A DNA stretch of 64,000 nt from an uncultured Opitutia bacterium. GTDB taxonomy: Bacteria; Verrucomicrobiota; Verrucomicrobiia; Opitutales; Opitutaceae. Numbering within the stretch: the stretch's first letter is position 1; each line of letters starts with the position of its first letter. Under the pieces are notes generated by a model, which saw only the letters and a program-made list of their open reading frames with translations, did no database searches and had not been told where the DNA came from. The stretch spans positions 62,001-126,000 of the forward strand of contig CAIRCN010000010.1 in the NCBI GenBank assembly GCA_903877135.1, in the 5' to 3' direction. A program made the position numbers and the translations under genes. Positions 29,926-38,575 of the stretch are shown piece after piece.

Positions 29926-31401
29926 ATGTCCCGCCCATTTGCCCGCGCCCTCTTTCTTGTCCTCAGTTGCACCGCCCTTGCCTGCGCCCGTGCCGAAGAA
30001 ACCGCCGCCGCCCCGGCGCCCGCACTAACCATCGACGCCTGCATCGCCCGCGCCATGCAGAAAAACTTCGACCTGAAGATCCAAAGCTACTCGACCGACA
30101 TCGCCAAGGAGGCGCTCAACGTCGCCAACACCGTCTTCGAACCAACCTTGACCGCCGCGACCACCCGCACCCTCACCCAAACCTCCGCGGCCCTCGGCCC
30201 CGCACTGCGCTCGGACTTCACCGACACCCGCGTCGGCGTGCAACAGGTCATCCCGAGTGGTGCCACCATTAACCTCACCACCACGCTCGACCGCAGCGCC
30301 TACAGTCCCGCCGTCTCGACTTTCAACCCTTCGTTCAACAGCGACGTGGCTATCAACATCAGCCAGCCGTTGCTCAAGGGCGCCGGCTCCACCGTCACCC
30401 GCGCCGGCATTGAGCGCTACCGGCTGGGCGTCACCATCGCCAATCTCTACTACCGGGGAAAAATCCTGCAGGTGATCCACGACACCGAGGCGGCCTATTA
30501 CAACGTCGTCTTTGCGCGCGGCCAGCTGGGCGTCAAACTACATAGCCTCGATCTCGCGGAGAAGCTGCTCGAGGAAAACAAGACCCGCAAGCTCACTGGT
30601 GTCGCCACCGATCTCGATGTCCTCTCCGCTGAGGTCGGCGTGGCCAACGCCCGCAACGGCGTTCTGCTTGCCCGCCAGAGCGTCCACGATACCGAGGACG
30701 CCATCACCGCCCTGATCGGACAGTTCGAATTTGACCACGAGGTCGGCGCAGTGGCCCTGCCCAACTATGAGGAGGCCGTGCCGACGTTTGCCCGCACCTA
30801 CCAGCTCGCCCGCGACAACCAACCCGACTACGTCGCCACCCAGGAAAACATCAAGCAGCTCGAGATCGACGCCACTACCGCCAAAAACGGCAGCCTCCCC
30901 ACGCTCAATCTCGGTGGCACCCTCGGCTTCAACGGCACCGACCACTCCTACGGCAGCGCCATCGGTAATGTTCCCAACGGCGACGGCTACAACTGGCAGG
31001 TCGATCTCTCGCTCAGCGTGCCGTGGGGCCTCCATGCCGACAAGGCCCGCTACCGCAGCGCCATGGCCAGCCTTCACCAGCAGCAGGCCCACCTCCAGCA
31101 GCTCGAACAGAACCTCATGGTCAGCGTCCGCACCGCAGTGCGTGCAGTCGAGACCAACCGCCAGAGTGTCGATATTTTTGCCAAGGCAACCGAACTCGCC
31201 GGACGCCAATACGAGCTCGAACTCGCCCGATTCAAGGCGGGCCTCTCCACCAGCCGCCAAGTGCTGCAGACGCAGGACGACCTCGAGGCCGCGCGCGTCA
31301 ATGAGTTGCAGGCCCGCGTCAACCTCCGCACGGCAGTGGCGAATCTGCACCAGCTCGACAGCACCTCGCTCGCGCGTTACCATATAGCGCTGGCCGAATA
31401 A
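29926..31401 (+). CDS. TolC-family outer membrane efflux protein
   Basis: Outer-membrane channel subunit. 491 residues with a signal peptide (ALFLVLSCTALACARAEE), then two OEP repeats: LTIDACIARAMQKNFDLKIQ (first helix), SQPLLKGAGSTVTRAGIERYR, LEENKTRKLTGVATDLDVLSAE, and in the second half TYQLARDNQPDYVATQENIKQ and LARFKAGLSTSRQVLQTQDDLEAA. No inner-membrane pump or adaptor gene is adjacent, so it may serve several exporters. The ATG at 29926 was chosen because it opens the signal peptide; the 240 bases before it contain no gene or clear terminator. Confidence 0.9.
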   Translation: MSRPFARALFLVLSCTALACARAEETAAAPAPALTIDACIARAMQKNFDLKIQSYSTDIAKEALNVANTVFEPTLTAATTRTLTQTSAALGPALRSDFTDTRVGVQQVIPSGATINLTTTLDRSAYSPAVSTFNPSFNSDVAINISQPLLKGAGSTVTRAGIERYRLGVTIANLYYRGKILQVIHDTEAAYYNVVFARGQLGVKLHSLDLAEKLLEENKTRKLTGVATDLDVLSAEVGVANARNGVLLARQSVHDTEDAITALIGQFEFDHEVGAVALPNYEEAVPTFARTYQLARDNQPDYVATQENIKQLEIDATTAKNGSLPTLNLGGTLGFNGTDHSYGSAIGNVPNGDGYNWQVDLSLSVPWGLHADKARYRSAMASLHQQQAHLQQLEQNLMVSVRTAVRAVETNRQSVDIFAKATELAGRQYELELARFKAGLSTSRQVLQTQDDLEAARVNELQARVNLRTAVANLHQLDSTSLARYHIALAE

Positions 31402-31480
31402 ACGGCACTCCCTGCGGTAGGGCTTGAACAGGGCGTTGTAGCCTGCCTAGCTTGGGCCGATCTCCGCCGTTCACGAGCAC

Positions 31481-32002
31481 ATGTTCACCTCTTCCAGCAC
31501 TCGCGCCCCAGCCCGCCGCTCCCCCCGAGCCGCCTTCTCGCTGGTGGAGCTTTCGGTGGTGGTGACCATCCTCAGTATCCTCATCGCCATCGCCGTGCCG
31601 ACGACGAAGAATCTTACCTTCCGCGCGCGTTCCAGCACGATGCAGAACGACCTGCGGGTTTTCTCTGCGGCGTTTTCCCTCTATGCCCAGGAAAACGGCG
31701 ACTGGCCAACAGGTGACGGCACGCCCGGGGCGATCCCCCCAGGAATGGAAAGTTACCTCAACAACACCGCCTGGCAACGCAACACCCCCATCGGCGGCAA
31801 CTACGCCTGGGACCCCAACAGCATGCAGCAGGGCGTGCGCTATCGTGCCGTTATCGGTATCTACTCCACCACCAACAATCCGGTCACCTCCGATCGCAAT
31901 CAGTTGCTCGATCTCGACCGCCTGACCGACGACGGCGATCTCACCACGGGTAACTTTCTCCTGGGTTACCGCAACTACCCGATCTACGTGCTTGAGCATT
32001 GA
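31481..32002 (+). CDS. Prepilin-type pseudopilin-like protein
   Basis: A 173-residue protein with a type IV prepilin N-terminus: a basic leader, then AFSLVELSVVVTILSILIAIAVP, where Glu5 of the mature form and the hydrophobic helix are intact. The residue before the cleavage point is Ala instead of the usual Gly. The globular part (SLYAQENGDWPTGDGTPGAI, PIGGNYAWDPNSM) resembles the short pseudopilin-like proteins that are abundant in Verrucomicrobiota and Planctomycetota. No secretion ATPase or pilus genes are near. It is followed after 24 nt by a membrane protein gene on the same strand. Confidence 0.8.
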   Translation: MFTSSSTRAPARRSPRAAFSLVELSVVVTILSILIAIAVPTTKNLTFRARSSTMQNDLRVFSAAFSLYAQENGDWPTGDGTPGAIPPGMESYLNNTAWQRNTPIGGNYAWDPNSMQQGVRYRAVIGIYSTTNNPVTSDRNQLLDLDRLTDDGDLTTGNFLLGYRNYPIYVLEH

Positions 32003-32026
32003 GTTCACCTGATTCTCCGCGGCGCC

Positions 32027-32776
32027 ATGTTCAAAATCACCCTAGTTAACCTTTCGCCCGACGACCTGAGCCCCAATGCGAGCTTCGGTTCGCATGCGGT
32101 TGGCGAAATCGAGCAGGACCAGTTCATTACCCTGCTGGAGTTATTTCGCACATTCGAATCCCAGCAGCTTCTCGAAGCCGATCCGCATATTATCGTCGAA
32201 AGTCATCAGGGGAAATTTCTGATCCGCACCGGCCAGGGTAAACTTTTCCTTTACGACGCCCGGGACAGCGCGAAGCCTTACACCGAACTTGCGGCTGCCG
32301 AAATAGTCCAGTTGATCTCCGCCGCTCCCACCGTCGCCCAGGAGGAAGCTGCCTCCATGCCCGAGGCCTCGGCACACACGCCACACCGGGGAATCGCCAT
32401 TGCGATGCTCGTGGCCGGCCTCTGCCTCAACGGCTACACCCTCTATTCCGTCTTCTACATCGACGACGTGAACCAAAAGCCGGCCATCACCCTGATCACC
32501 GACCCAATCGAACTCGCAGCCCGCCAGAGCGCCTTGGTCGGCCGCTACGCAACCGGCAACGAGCCTGGCGACCGTCTCATTGTTGTCGGAGCAGACGGTA
32601 GCGTGCACTTCGGCGAAATCGCCGAGAAAGGCCACCGGCCAGAGTCAAATGACACCTATCACATCGGTCACCATGAGGACAAACTCTGCCTGACCACGCC
32701 CGAAAGCGGCGTGATCGACGTCACGGGTCTCAACACCCTCTCCTACTACCGCGATATTTACCGGCGCATGAAATAG
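32027..32776 (+). CDS. Uncharacterised single-span membrane protein
   Basis: Not recognised. 249 residues: an N-terminal soluble domain of about 105 residues (ITLLELFRTFESQQLLEADP, GKFLIRTGQGKLFLYDARD), an acidic linker, one transmembrane helix (GIAIAMLVAGLCLNGYTLYSVFY, about 125-147), and a C-terminal domain of about 100 residues that would lie on the other side of the membrane. It begins 24 nt after the pseudopilin gene and may work with it. It is convergent with miaA, 16 nt apart. Confidence 0.7.
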   Translation: MFKITLVNLSPDDLSPNASFGSHAVGEIEQDQFITLLELFRTFESQQLLEADPHIIVESHQGKFLIRTGQGKLFLYDARDSAKPYTELAAAEIVQLISAAPTVAQEEAASMPEASAHTPHRGIAIAMLVAGLCLNGYTLYSVFYIDDVNQKPAITLITDPIELAARQSALVGRYATGNEPGDRLIVVGADGSVHFGEIAEKGHRPESNDTYHIGHHEDKLCLTTPESGVIDVTGLNTLSYYRDIYRRMK

Positions 32777-32792
32777 CGGTGCGGTCGTTGCG

Positions 32793-33701
32793 TCAGCTCA
32801 CCTCAAACAGCCCATCGCCACGTTCCAGCGCCTCCGCTGTCACGACCCGATGGGTGGGCAACTGGGTGCGAAACCAAGTGCGCTGTTTCTTCACGAGCGC
32901 CCGGGTGTTTTTCGTGATCTCCTGCGCGAGCTGGTCTTCAGGCAGCTGCCCTTCCAGCAGCGCGATCACCTCCCGGTAGCCGATCGCTCGCGCCGCGCTC
33001 GGATTTTCTTTAAACCCCGCCCCAACCAGCCGGCGCACCTCGTCCACCAACCCCGTGCGCACCATTGCTTGCACCCGCGCCTCGATTCGCCGCTCCAATT
33101 CCTCCGCCGGCCGCTCGATTCTCGTCAGCCGCACTTCCCAACCGGTGAACGCTGGCGTCAGCCGTGCAAAATCCGCCGCCAGCGCTGCCAGTGTGCGCCC
33201 CGAGGCGCGGCAGCGCTCCAGCGCGCGCACCACCCGCCGCGGATTGGCAGTGTCGAGTGCGCCGAGTCCCTCTGGGTTTAGCGCGCGCAGCCGCGCCAGT
33301 GCGACCTGCAGCGGCAGCGCCGCCACCTCAGCCCGCAACTCCGGCGACACCGCCACCTCATCGGCCACCGGCGCAAAAAACGTCTTCAGGTAGAATCCGC
33401 TACCGCCCACCACGAGCACGTCGCGCTCGCGCCCCGCGATCTCCGCCACCGCCCGCTGAGCCAGTGTCACGTAATATGTGACATTCATCGGCTCCGTCAC
33501 CTCGCGGATGTCGATCAGATGGTGCGGCACGCGGGCGCGCTCGGCTGCCGTCGGCTTGGCCGTGCCGATGTCCATGCCGCGGTAAAATAGCAGCGAGTCG
33601 CACGACACAATCTCGGCGCCGCGGCGCTCCGCCCAACGGAGCGCCCACTCCGTCTTGCCGACAGCGGTGCAGCCGGTGAGCACTCGCAAAATGGGTTTCA
33701 T
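32793..33701 (-). CDS. miaA: tRNA dimethylallyltransferase
   Basis: Transfers a dimethylallyl group to A37 of tRNAs that read UNN codons. 302 residues with the P-loop GCTAVGKTEWAL (residues 10-21), the catalytic Asp region SCDSLLFYRGMDIGTAKPT, VPHHLIDI, VVGGSGFYLKTF and the C-terminal AIGYREVIALLEG / TKNTRALVKKQRTWF. The ATG at 33701 fits the family; the frame is open further upstream but that part lies antisense to the lipid kinase gene. miaA is divergent from the lipid kinase gene. Confidence 0.95.
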   Translation of the reverse strand: MKPILRVLTGCTAVGKTEWALRWAERRGAEIVSCDSLLFYRGMDIGTAKPTAAERARVPHHLIDIREVTEPMNVTYYVTLAQRAVAEIAGRERDVLVVGGSGFYLKTFFAPVADEVAVSPELRAEVAALPLQVALARLRALNPEGLGALDTANPRRVVRALERCRASGRTLAALAADFARLTPAFTGWEVRLTRIERPAEELERRIEARVQAMVRTGLVDEVRRLVGAGFKENPSAARAIGYREVIALLEGQLPEDQLAQEITKNTRALVKKQRTWFRTQLPTHRVVTAEALERGDGLFEVS

Positions 33702-33794
33702 CGGCCGGAGCGAAACGACTATGCGCTGCGGGTGCGAGCCGAACAAACGGCCTCGGCGCTCGCCCCGCACGCCGCCACCTGCCTGACTCGCACC

Positions 33795-34658
33795 GTGAAG
33801 ACGCGGTTCATCGTAAATCCGCACTCCGGCCGCGCCCTCCGCGCGCTGGCCGCAGTGCGCGTTTTCGCCGGGCAACAGGGCGCGACCGTCGTGCTCACGG
33901 AACGCCCGGGCCAAGCCGCCCAGCTCGCCGCCCAGGCCCTGACCGACGGCTGCGCACTCGTAGTCGCGGTCGGCGGCGACGGCACGATGAACGAAATTGC
34001 CGGCGTGCTCACCGGCACCGGCGCCACGCTCGGTCTCGTGCCCTGCGGCTCCGGCGACGGCCTGGGCCGGCACCTCGGCATCCACGGATCCCTCGCGCAC
34101 ACCTTCACTGTGCTGCGCTCCGGCCGTTCACGGTTGATCGACACCGGGCTGGCCGACGGACACCCGTTTTTCACCGTCGCCGGGCTCGGCTTCGAGGCGG
34201 AAATCTCGGCGCGGTTCAACCGGCTCGCGCCGCGCGGATTTCTGCGCTATCTCACCACCAGCGCTACCGCCCTGCGGAACCACGTTCCGGAAATCTTCCG
34301 CATCAGTCATGTTGGTGAAACCGTTTCCATGTGCGGCTTCACACTCGCGGTCGCCAACGCCGCCCAATACGGCAACGCCGCCCGCATCGCGCCCGGCGCC
34401 CTTGTGGACGACGGGATACTCGATCTCGTGGTGGCGCCGCCGGTCACGCCCCTCAACGCCCTGCCGCTCCTCACGCGCCTCTTCGCCGGCACGCTCGACC
34501 GCGATCGCAGCGTCAGGCGCTGGCGCGGCGCGCACTTCGTGGTCGAGCGCGCGGGGCCAGGCCTGATCCACACGGACGGGGAAACGCACAGTGCCGGAGC
34601 GCGGGTCGAGTTCACCGTCCGTCCGCGCAGCCTCCGCGTGCTGGTGCCCGACACGTAA
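33795..34658 (+). CDS. Diacylglycerol kinase-family lipid kinase
   Basis: Lipid kinase of the DAGK_cat/YegS type, about 287 residues, acting at the inner face of the membrane. Visible are the N-terminal RFIVNPHSGRA, the nucleotide-binding GGDGTMNEIAGVL, and PCGSGDGLGRHLG, the counterpart of the usual PxGTxND loop, then DDGILDLVV near the C-terminus. The start is a GTG at 33795, directly before the family N-terminus; a GTG at 33732 in the same frame would add 21 residues. The natural lipid substrate cannot be told from sequence. Confidence 0.85.
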   Translation: MKTRFIVNPHSGRALRALAAVRVFAGQQGATVVLTERPGQAAQLAAQALTDGCALVVAVGGDGTMNEIAGVLTGTGATLGLVPCGSGDGLGRHLGIHGSLAHTFTVLRSGRSRLIDTGLADGHPFFTVAGLGFEAEISARFNRLAPRGFLRYLTTSATALRNHVPEIFRISHVGETVSMCGFTLAVANAAQYGNAARIAPGALVDDGILDLVVAPPVTPLNALPLLTRLFAGTLDRDRSVRRWRGAHFVVERAGPGLIHTDGETHSAGARVEFTVRPRSLRVLVPDT

Positions 34659-34673
34659 GCGTCGCCGCTCGCC

Positions 34674-35576
34674 TCACAGCTCGCTGAAAGCAATCACGCG
34701 ATTCCTGCCGGCGGCCTTGGCAGCGTAGAGCGCCTTGTCCGCCGCCACCACCAGCGCGTCACCGGCTTGGGCGTCCTGCGGAAGCAACGCTACCCCCGCG
34801 CTCACGGTGATGTTCAACGGCAGCGTTTCCTTCGCCAGCACCGGATCGCGCCGCACTGTGGCGCAAATCCGCTGTGCCGTGCTAGACGCCATCGCCTGGT
34901 CGGCCTCCATCATTACGACGGCAAATTCCTCTCCACCAAACCGGGCCACGCGATCCACGCTGCGCACTTCGCTCGCGATCCGCCTCGCCACCTCACGCAG
35001 CACCGTATCGCCCGCCGGATGCCCATGCGTGTCGTTGACCGACTTGAAATGATCGACGTCGAACATCACGAGCGCCATCGGGTGTCCGAAACGTTGCGAG
35101 CGCTCGCACTCCTCGGCGAGGATGCGGTCGAACTCTCGGCGGTTCAGCAGGCTGGTGAGCTGGTCGTGCGTCGCCAGCTGGCGCAGCGCCTCCAGCGTCT
35201 CGCCCAGCTTGAGCGCATAGCGGAGGGAGCGCTCGAGCGTGCGCGCCGAGATCTCGCCCTTGACGAGATAGTCGAGCGCGCCGGCATTCATCGCGAGGAT
35301 GTCCACGCGCTCGGAGGAATCGGCGGTGAGAAACACGATCGGCGTGCGGCAGCCCCGACCGATCGCCTCGTGGATGAGCGCGAGCCCGTCGCGCTCGCCC
35401 AGTTGGTAATCGAGCAGGCAAGCCGCGTAGTCGCCGTTGAGAAGTTTCGCGAGCCCATCCTCGTAGGTTCCGGCCCAGTCGAGGGCGAACGTCTCCGCGT
35501 GGAAACTCCCAAAATACGCCTGCGTGAGCCGGAACTGCATCCGGTCGTCGTCAATCAGCAAAATGCGGCGACTCAT
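34674..35576 (-). CDS. Response regulator with diguanylate cyclase output (REC-GGDEF)
   Basis: Makes cyclic di-GMP in response to phosphorylation. 300 residues: a receiver domain (1-120) with ILLIDDD, phospho-acceptor Asp in CLLDYQLGERDG, the switch Thr in VFLTAD and Lys in YLVKGE; and a GGDEF domain (about 135-300) with ARFGGEEFAVV (catalytic motif about 213-217) and an intact inhibitory I-site RSVD five residues before it. All catalytic residues are present. Its start overlaps the stop of the upstream epimerase gene by 4 nt, so the two are translationally coupled. No cognate histidine kinase is adjacent. Confidence 0.93.
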   Translation of the reverse strand: MSRRILLIDDDRMQFRLTQAYFGSFHAETFALDWAGTYEDGLAKLLNGDYAACLLDYQLGERDGLALIHEAIGRGCRTPIVFLTADSSERVDILAMNAGALDYLVKGEISARTLERSLRYALKLGETLEALRQLATHDQLTSLLNRREFDRILAEECERSQRFGHPMALVMFDVDHFKSVNDTHGHPAGDTVLREVARRIASEVRSVDRVARFGGEEFAVVMMEADQAMASSTAQRICATVRRDPVLAKETLPLNITVSAGVALLPQDAQAGDALVVAADKALYAAKAAGRNRVIAFSEL

Positions 35577-36514
35577 GTCCGTGAGGTTGCCACCAGTTCA
35601 GCGAGGCCGTCGGCCACGCTCGTGGGAGCGGTGAAACCGAGCTCCGCGGCCGCCACCGCCCGAGCGCCCAGCGAGTGCCGGATGTCGCCCGGGCGCATAG
35701 GGGCCAGCACCGGCGCCGGCGCCCCGGGACGGAGCTGCGCGAAGATCGCGGCGATTTCGAGCAGCGACGTCGCGCGGCCGGTGCAGATGTTGGCCGCACC
35801 CGGGGCGAGGCCGGGGTGCGTGGCCGCGAGCACGTTGGCCCGCGCCACGTCACGCACGGCGATAAAGTCGCGGGTCTGCCCGCCGTCGCCGAAAATCGTC
35901 ACGGCCTGGCCCTCGCGATACCGGCGCTCGAAGATCGAGATGACTCCGGTATACGGCGACGCCGGATCCTGGCGCGGGCCGAAGACGTTGAAATAGCGCT
36001 GGCAGCGCACCGTGAAGCCGTAGGCCGTGCCATGGCCCAGCAGCAGCGCCTCCGAGGCAAGCTTGGCGGCGCCGTAGGGGCTGATCGGCATTTTCGCCGC
36101 CGTCTCCCGGATCGGCAGATCGGTGGTGTCGCCGTAAATCGCCGCCGAGGAGGCAAACACGACGCGCGCCACCCCGTGCCGCCGCGCGGCCTCCGCGACG
36201 AACTGCGTCGCCTGGACGTTCAGCCGGAAATTCAACTCCGGGTCGGCGATGCTCTCCTGCACGCTTACCAGCGCCGCCAGATGGATGATCGCTGCCGGCC
36301 GCTCTTTCGCCACCAGTCGGTCGAGCGCGTCGAGCTGCGCAACGTCGAACTCATGCAGCGAAAACGCCGGCGCACGCAGCGCCACCGCGAGGTTCTCGCG
36401 CCGGCCGGTGCGGAAATTGTCCACGCCCACGACGGCGTGCCCCGCCGCCAGCAGGTGATCCACCGTGTGGCTGCCGATGAATCCAGCGGCACCCGTGACG
36501 AGAATCTTGGCCAT
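35573..36514 (-). CDS. NAD-dependent sugar-nucleotide epimerase/dehydratase
   Basis: Short-chain dehydrogenase of the UDP-glucose 4-epimerase type, 313 residues. It has the NAD-binding GAAGFIGSHTVDHLL, the catalytic Ser-Tyr-Lys set (FASSAAIYGD and PYGAAKLASE), and RYFNVFGPRQDPASPY. It probably acts on UDP-sugars for polysaccharide or LPS synthesis; the exact sugar is undetermined. The downstream diguanylate cyclase gene begins inside its last codons, which links the enzyme to a cyclic di-GMP regulator. The ATG at 36514 (MAKILVTG) was chosen over one eight codons upstream because of fit to the fold. Confidence 0.88.
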   Translation of the reverse strand: MAKILVTGAAGFIGSHTVDHLLAAGHAVVGVDNFRTGRRENLAVALRAPAFSLHEFDVAQLDALDRLVAKERPAAIIHLAALVSVQESIADPELNFRLNVQATQFVAEAARRHGVARVVFASSAAIYGDTTDLPIRETAAKMPISPYGAAKLASEALLLGHGTAYGFTVRCQRYFNVFGPRQDPASPYTGVISIFERRYREGQAVTIFGDGGQTRDFIAVRDVARANVLAATHPGLAPGAANICTGRATSLLEIAAIFAQLRPGAPAPVLAPMRPGDIRHSLGARAVAAAELGFTAPTSVADGLAELVATSRT

Positions 36515-36560
36515 GGGCTGAGGTTGAGTGGGCGTCAAATTCGGGGCAAGAATACTCGTT

Positions 36561-37364
36561 TCAGCGCTGCGTGCCGGCCGCCAGCTCGGCCACGACGGCC
36601 GCGAGCCGCGCGGTGATTTTTTCCGGCGAGCCGAGGTGGTCGCGGATGCAGTTGACCAGCACGCTGCCCACCACCACGCCGTCGGCGTGCGTGGCCACCT
36701 GCGTCACCTGCGCCCGCGTCGAGATGCCGAAACCCACGGCCACCGGCAGCGCGGTGCGCGCACGAATTCGGGCGACTGCCTCGGGAATGTTGGCGGCCAC
36801 CTGCTCGCGCACTCCGGTCACGCCCTCGCGCGACACATAGTAGATGAACCCGGTCGTCGCCGCCGCGATCCGGGCAATTCGCGCGTCGGGCGTGGTGGGC
36901 GCGACGATGAAAACCGTGTCGAGCCCGTGCGTGCGGCACGCCGCCGCCATCTCGCCCGCCTCCTCAGGCGGCAGATCGAGCGTGAGCATGCCGTCCACGC
37001 CGGCCTCCTTCGCGGCGTGGAGGTAGGCCTCGACGCCGTTCGAGAACACGAGGTTGTAGTAGGTGTAGAAAACGATCGGCGCCGCGGGAAACTCGGCGCG
37101 GATGCGGCGCACCAGTTCGAACACCCGCGCAGCCGTCATGCCGCCCGCGAGCGCACGCTGGGCCGCGAGCTGGTTCGTAGGCCCGTCGGCCAACGGATCG
37201 GAGAACGGCACGCCGAGTTCCAGCACATCGACGCCGTTGGCCAACAGCGTGCGGCAGGCCGCCAGCGACCTCTCGAAATCCGGATCGCCTGCGCAGAGGT
37301 AGGCCACGAGGGCGGCGCGGTTCCGGGCGCGGGCGAGTTGGAAGGCGGAGGCGAGGCGGGACAT
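36561..37364 (-). CDS. trpA: Tryptophan synthase alpha chain
   Basis: Cleaves indole-3-glycerol phosphate to indole and glyceraldehyde-3-phosphate, passing indole to TrpB. 267 residues with the catalytic Glu and Asp in LELGVPFSDPLADGP, YYNLVFSNGVEAY, and the phosphate loop VGFGISTRAQV / ADGVVVGSVLV. Length is typical. No trpB or other trp gene is in the window, so the tryptophan genes are scattered. The ATG at 37364 (MSRLASAF) gives a normal N-terminus; in-frame codons further upstream were rejected as non-conserved. Confidence 0.94.
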   Translation of the reverse strand: MSRLASAFQLARARNRAALVAYLCAGDPDFERSLAACRTLLANGVDVLELGVPFSDPLADGPTNQLAAQRALAGGMTAARVFELVRRIRAEFPAAPIVFYTYYNLVFSNGVEAYLHAAKEAGVDGMLTLDLPPEEAGEMAAACRTHGLDTVFIVAPTTPDARIARIAAATTGFIYYVSREGVTGVREQVAANIPEAVARIRARTALPVAVGFGISTRAQVTQVATHADGVVVGSVLVNCIRDHLGSPEKITARLAAVVAELAAGTQR

Positions 37365-37540
37365 GAGGCGCCAACTCAAAGACAAAGTCCCCGCGGCGCA
37401 ACGGCAGTTTTCGCGCCACTCATGGCAGGGCACCTCTCAGTTTTCTGGTATCGTTGCGGAACGGCTTCCCGTTCCGTGCGGAGCCAGGAGCGGCTTCGCT
37501 ACGACGCGCCTTGGCCACGCAGAAAACGGAGATACGCCGT

Positions 37541-38314
37541 TCAAGGTAGCTCAAAGTCCACCAGCACCGGCCGGTGGTCTGAGAGCATCGAGCGGACCAC
37601 CTTGCTCGCCCCGCAGCCGCAGGCGACCGGCAGAAAGACAAAGTCGAGCAGCCGGCCCGGCAACGGCGACGGAAACGTCCGCCCGCTCGCCGGGTGGAGC
37701 GTGTAGTCGCCATAGTCCGAGAGGTGGCTGAGCAGCGAGGCCGTGACGTCGGCCCCCTTGGCGGTGTTGTTGAGGTCGCCACAGACGATGGGCGAGATGT
37801 GCCAGGCCGCCCGGCGCTGCCGCTGTTTCTCGCGCAGCCACGCCAGCAAGCGTGCGAGCTGGCGAAAACGGTGGGCGCGCGAGCTGAAATGCAGGTGCAG
37901 GTTGACCAACGGCACTATCCGGCCGCCCACGTCGATTTCGACATACAGAAATCCCTTCTCCCCCACCCGTTTCTGGCCAAACACCACTGTCTCCGTCGCA
38001 ACGATCGGGTAGCGCGACAGGATGGCGTTGCCATAGCTCAGGTTGAGCAGGCCCGCGCGCCGGTTGTGGATGCCAAACACGGCGTGCTTGAAGCCGGCGA
38101 GCAGGCGCAGGTAGTCGAGCTGGTCGAAATTGCCCGCCCAGCGCGAGCGCTGGTCGATTTCCTGCAGCGCCACGACATCCGGGGCGAGTTCGTCCAGCAG
38201 CCGCGCGATCCGTCGGAGGTTCACGCGGAGTTTGCGCTGCGACGTCAGACCCTGAATCGGGTTCAGGCCGCGCGCATGGGCAATGTTGAACGTGACGAGG
38301 CGCAAGCGCGACAT
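37541..38314 (-). CDS. Endonuclease/exonuclease/phosphatase-family protein
   Basis: EEP-superfamily metal-dependent phosphoesterase, 257 residues. Characteristic motifs run in order: LRLVTFNIAHARG, VVALQEIDQRS, LVNLHLHF, VCGDLNNTA and the C-terminal LSDHRPVLVDF. The superfamily covers nucleases, sugar and lipid phosphatases, so the substrate is open. No signal peptide. The 176 bases between this gene and trpA include a short palindrome (CGGAACGG / CCGTTCCG near 37457-37476) but no clear terminator. Confidence 0.85.
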   Translation of the reverse strand: MSRLRLVTFNIAHARGLNPIQGLTSQRKLRVNLRRIARLLDELAPDVVALQEIDQRSRWAGNFDQLDYLRLLAGFKHAVFGIHNRRAGLLNLSYGNAILSRYPIVATETVVFGQKRVGEKGFLYVEIDVGGRIVPLVNLHLHFSSRAHRFRQLARLLAWLREKQRQRRAAWHISPIVCGDLNNTAKGADVTASLLSHLSDYGDYTLHPASGRTFPSPLPGRLLDFVFLPVACGCGASKVVRSMLSDHRPVLVDFELP

Positions 38315-38575
38315 GAGCAGGCCGAGCGTAAAACCCAGCGGCCATGACGCAACGGCAAAGCCGGGGACGATACGTTGCGGGAGTGGCTCAAACTTGCCAG
38401 ATACGGACGGGAGAGTCGACGGAAATCACGGACATCCTGAGAAAAAGCATAGGCCTTAGACCCTCATTGATAACCAGTCACGTAATACAACAACCTGATG
38501 CAGAATCCTACAGGCTATGAACTTTGGTTAAATTTCATCAACATGCTCTGATTTAGGTGTTAACGAAACAACACT

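Noticed and set aside
37457-37476. Short palindrome CGGAACGG-CTTC-CCGTTCCG between the EEP and trpA genes
   Set aside because: No T tract on either strand and too short to call a repeat element; could be part of a dispersed repeat but one copy is not enough.
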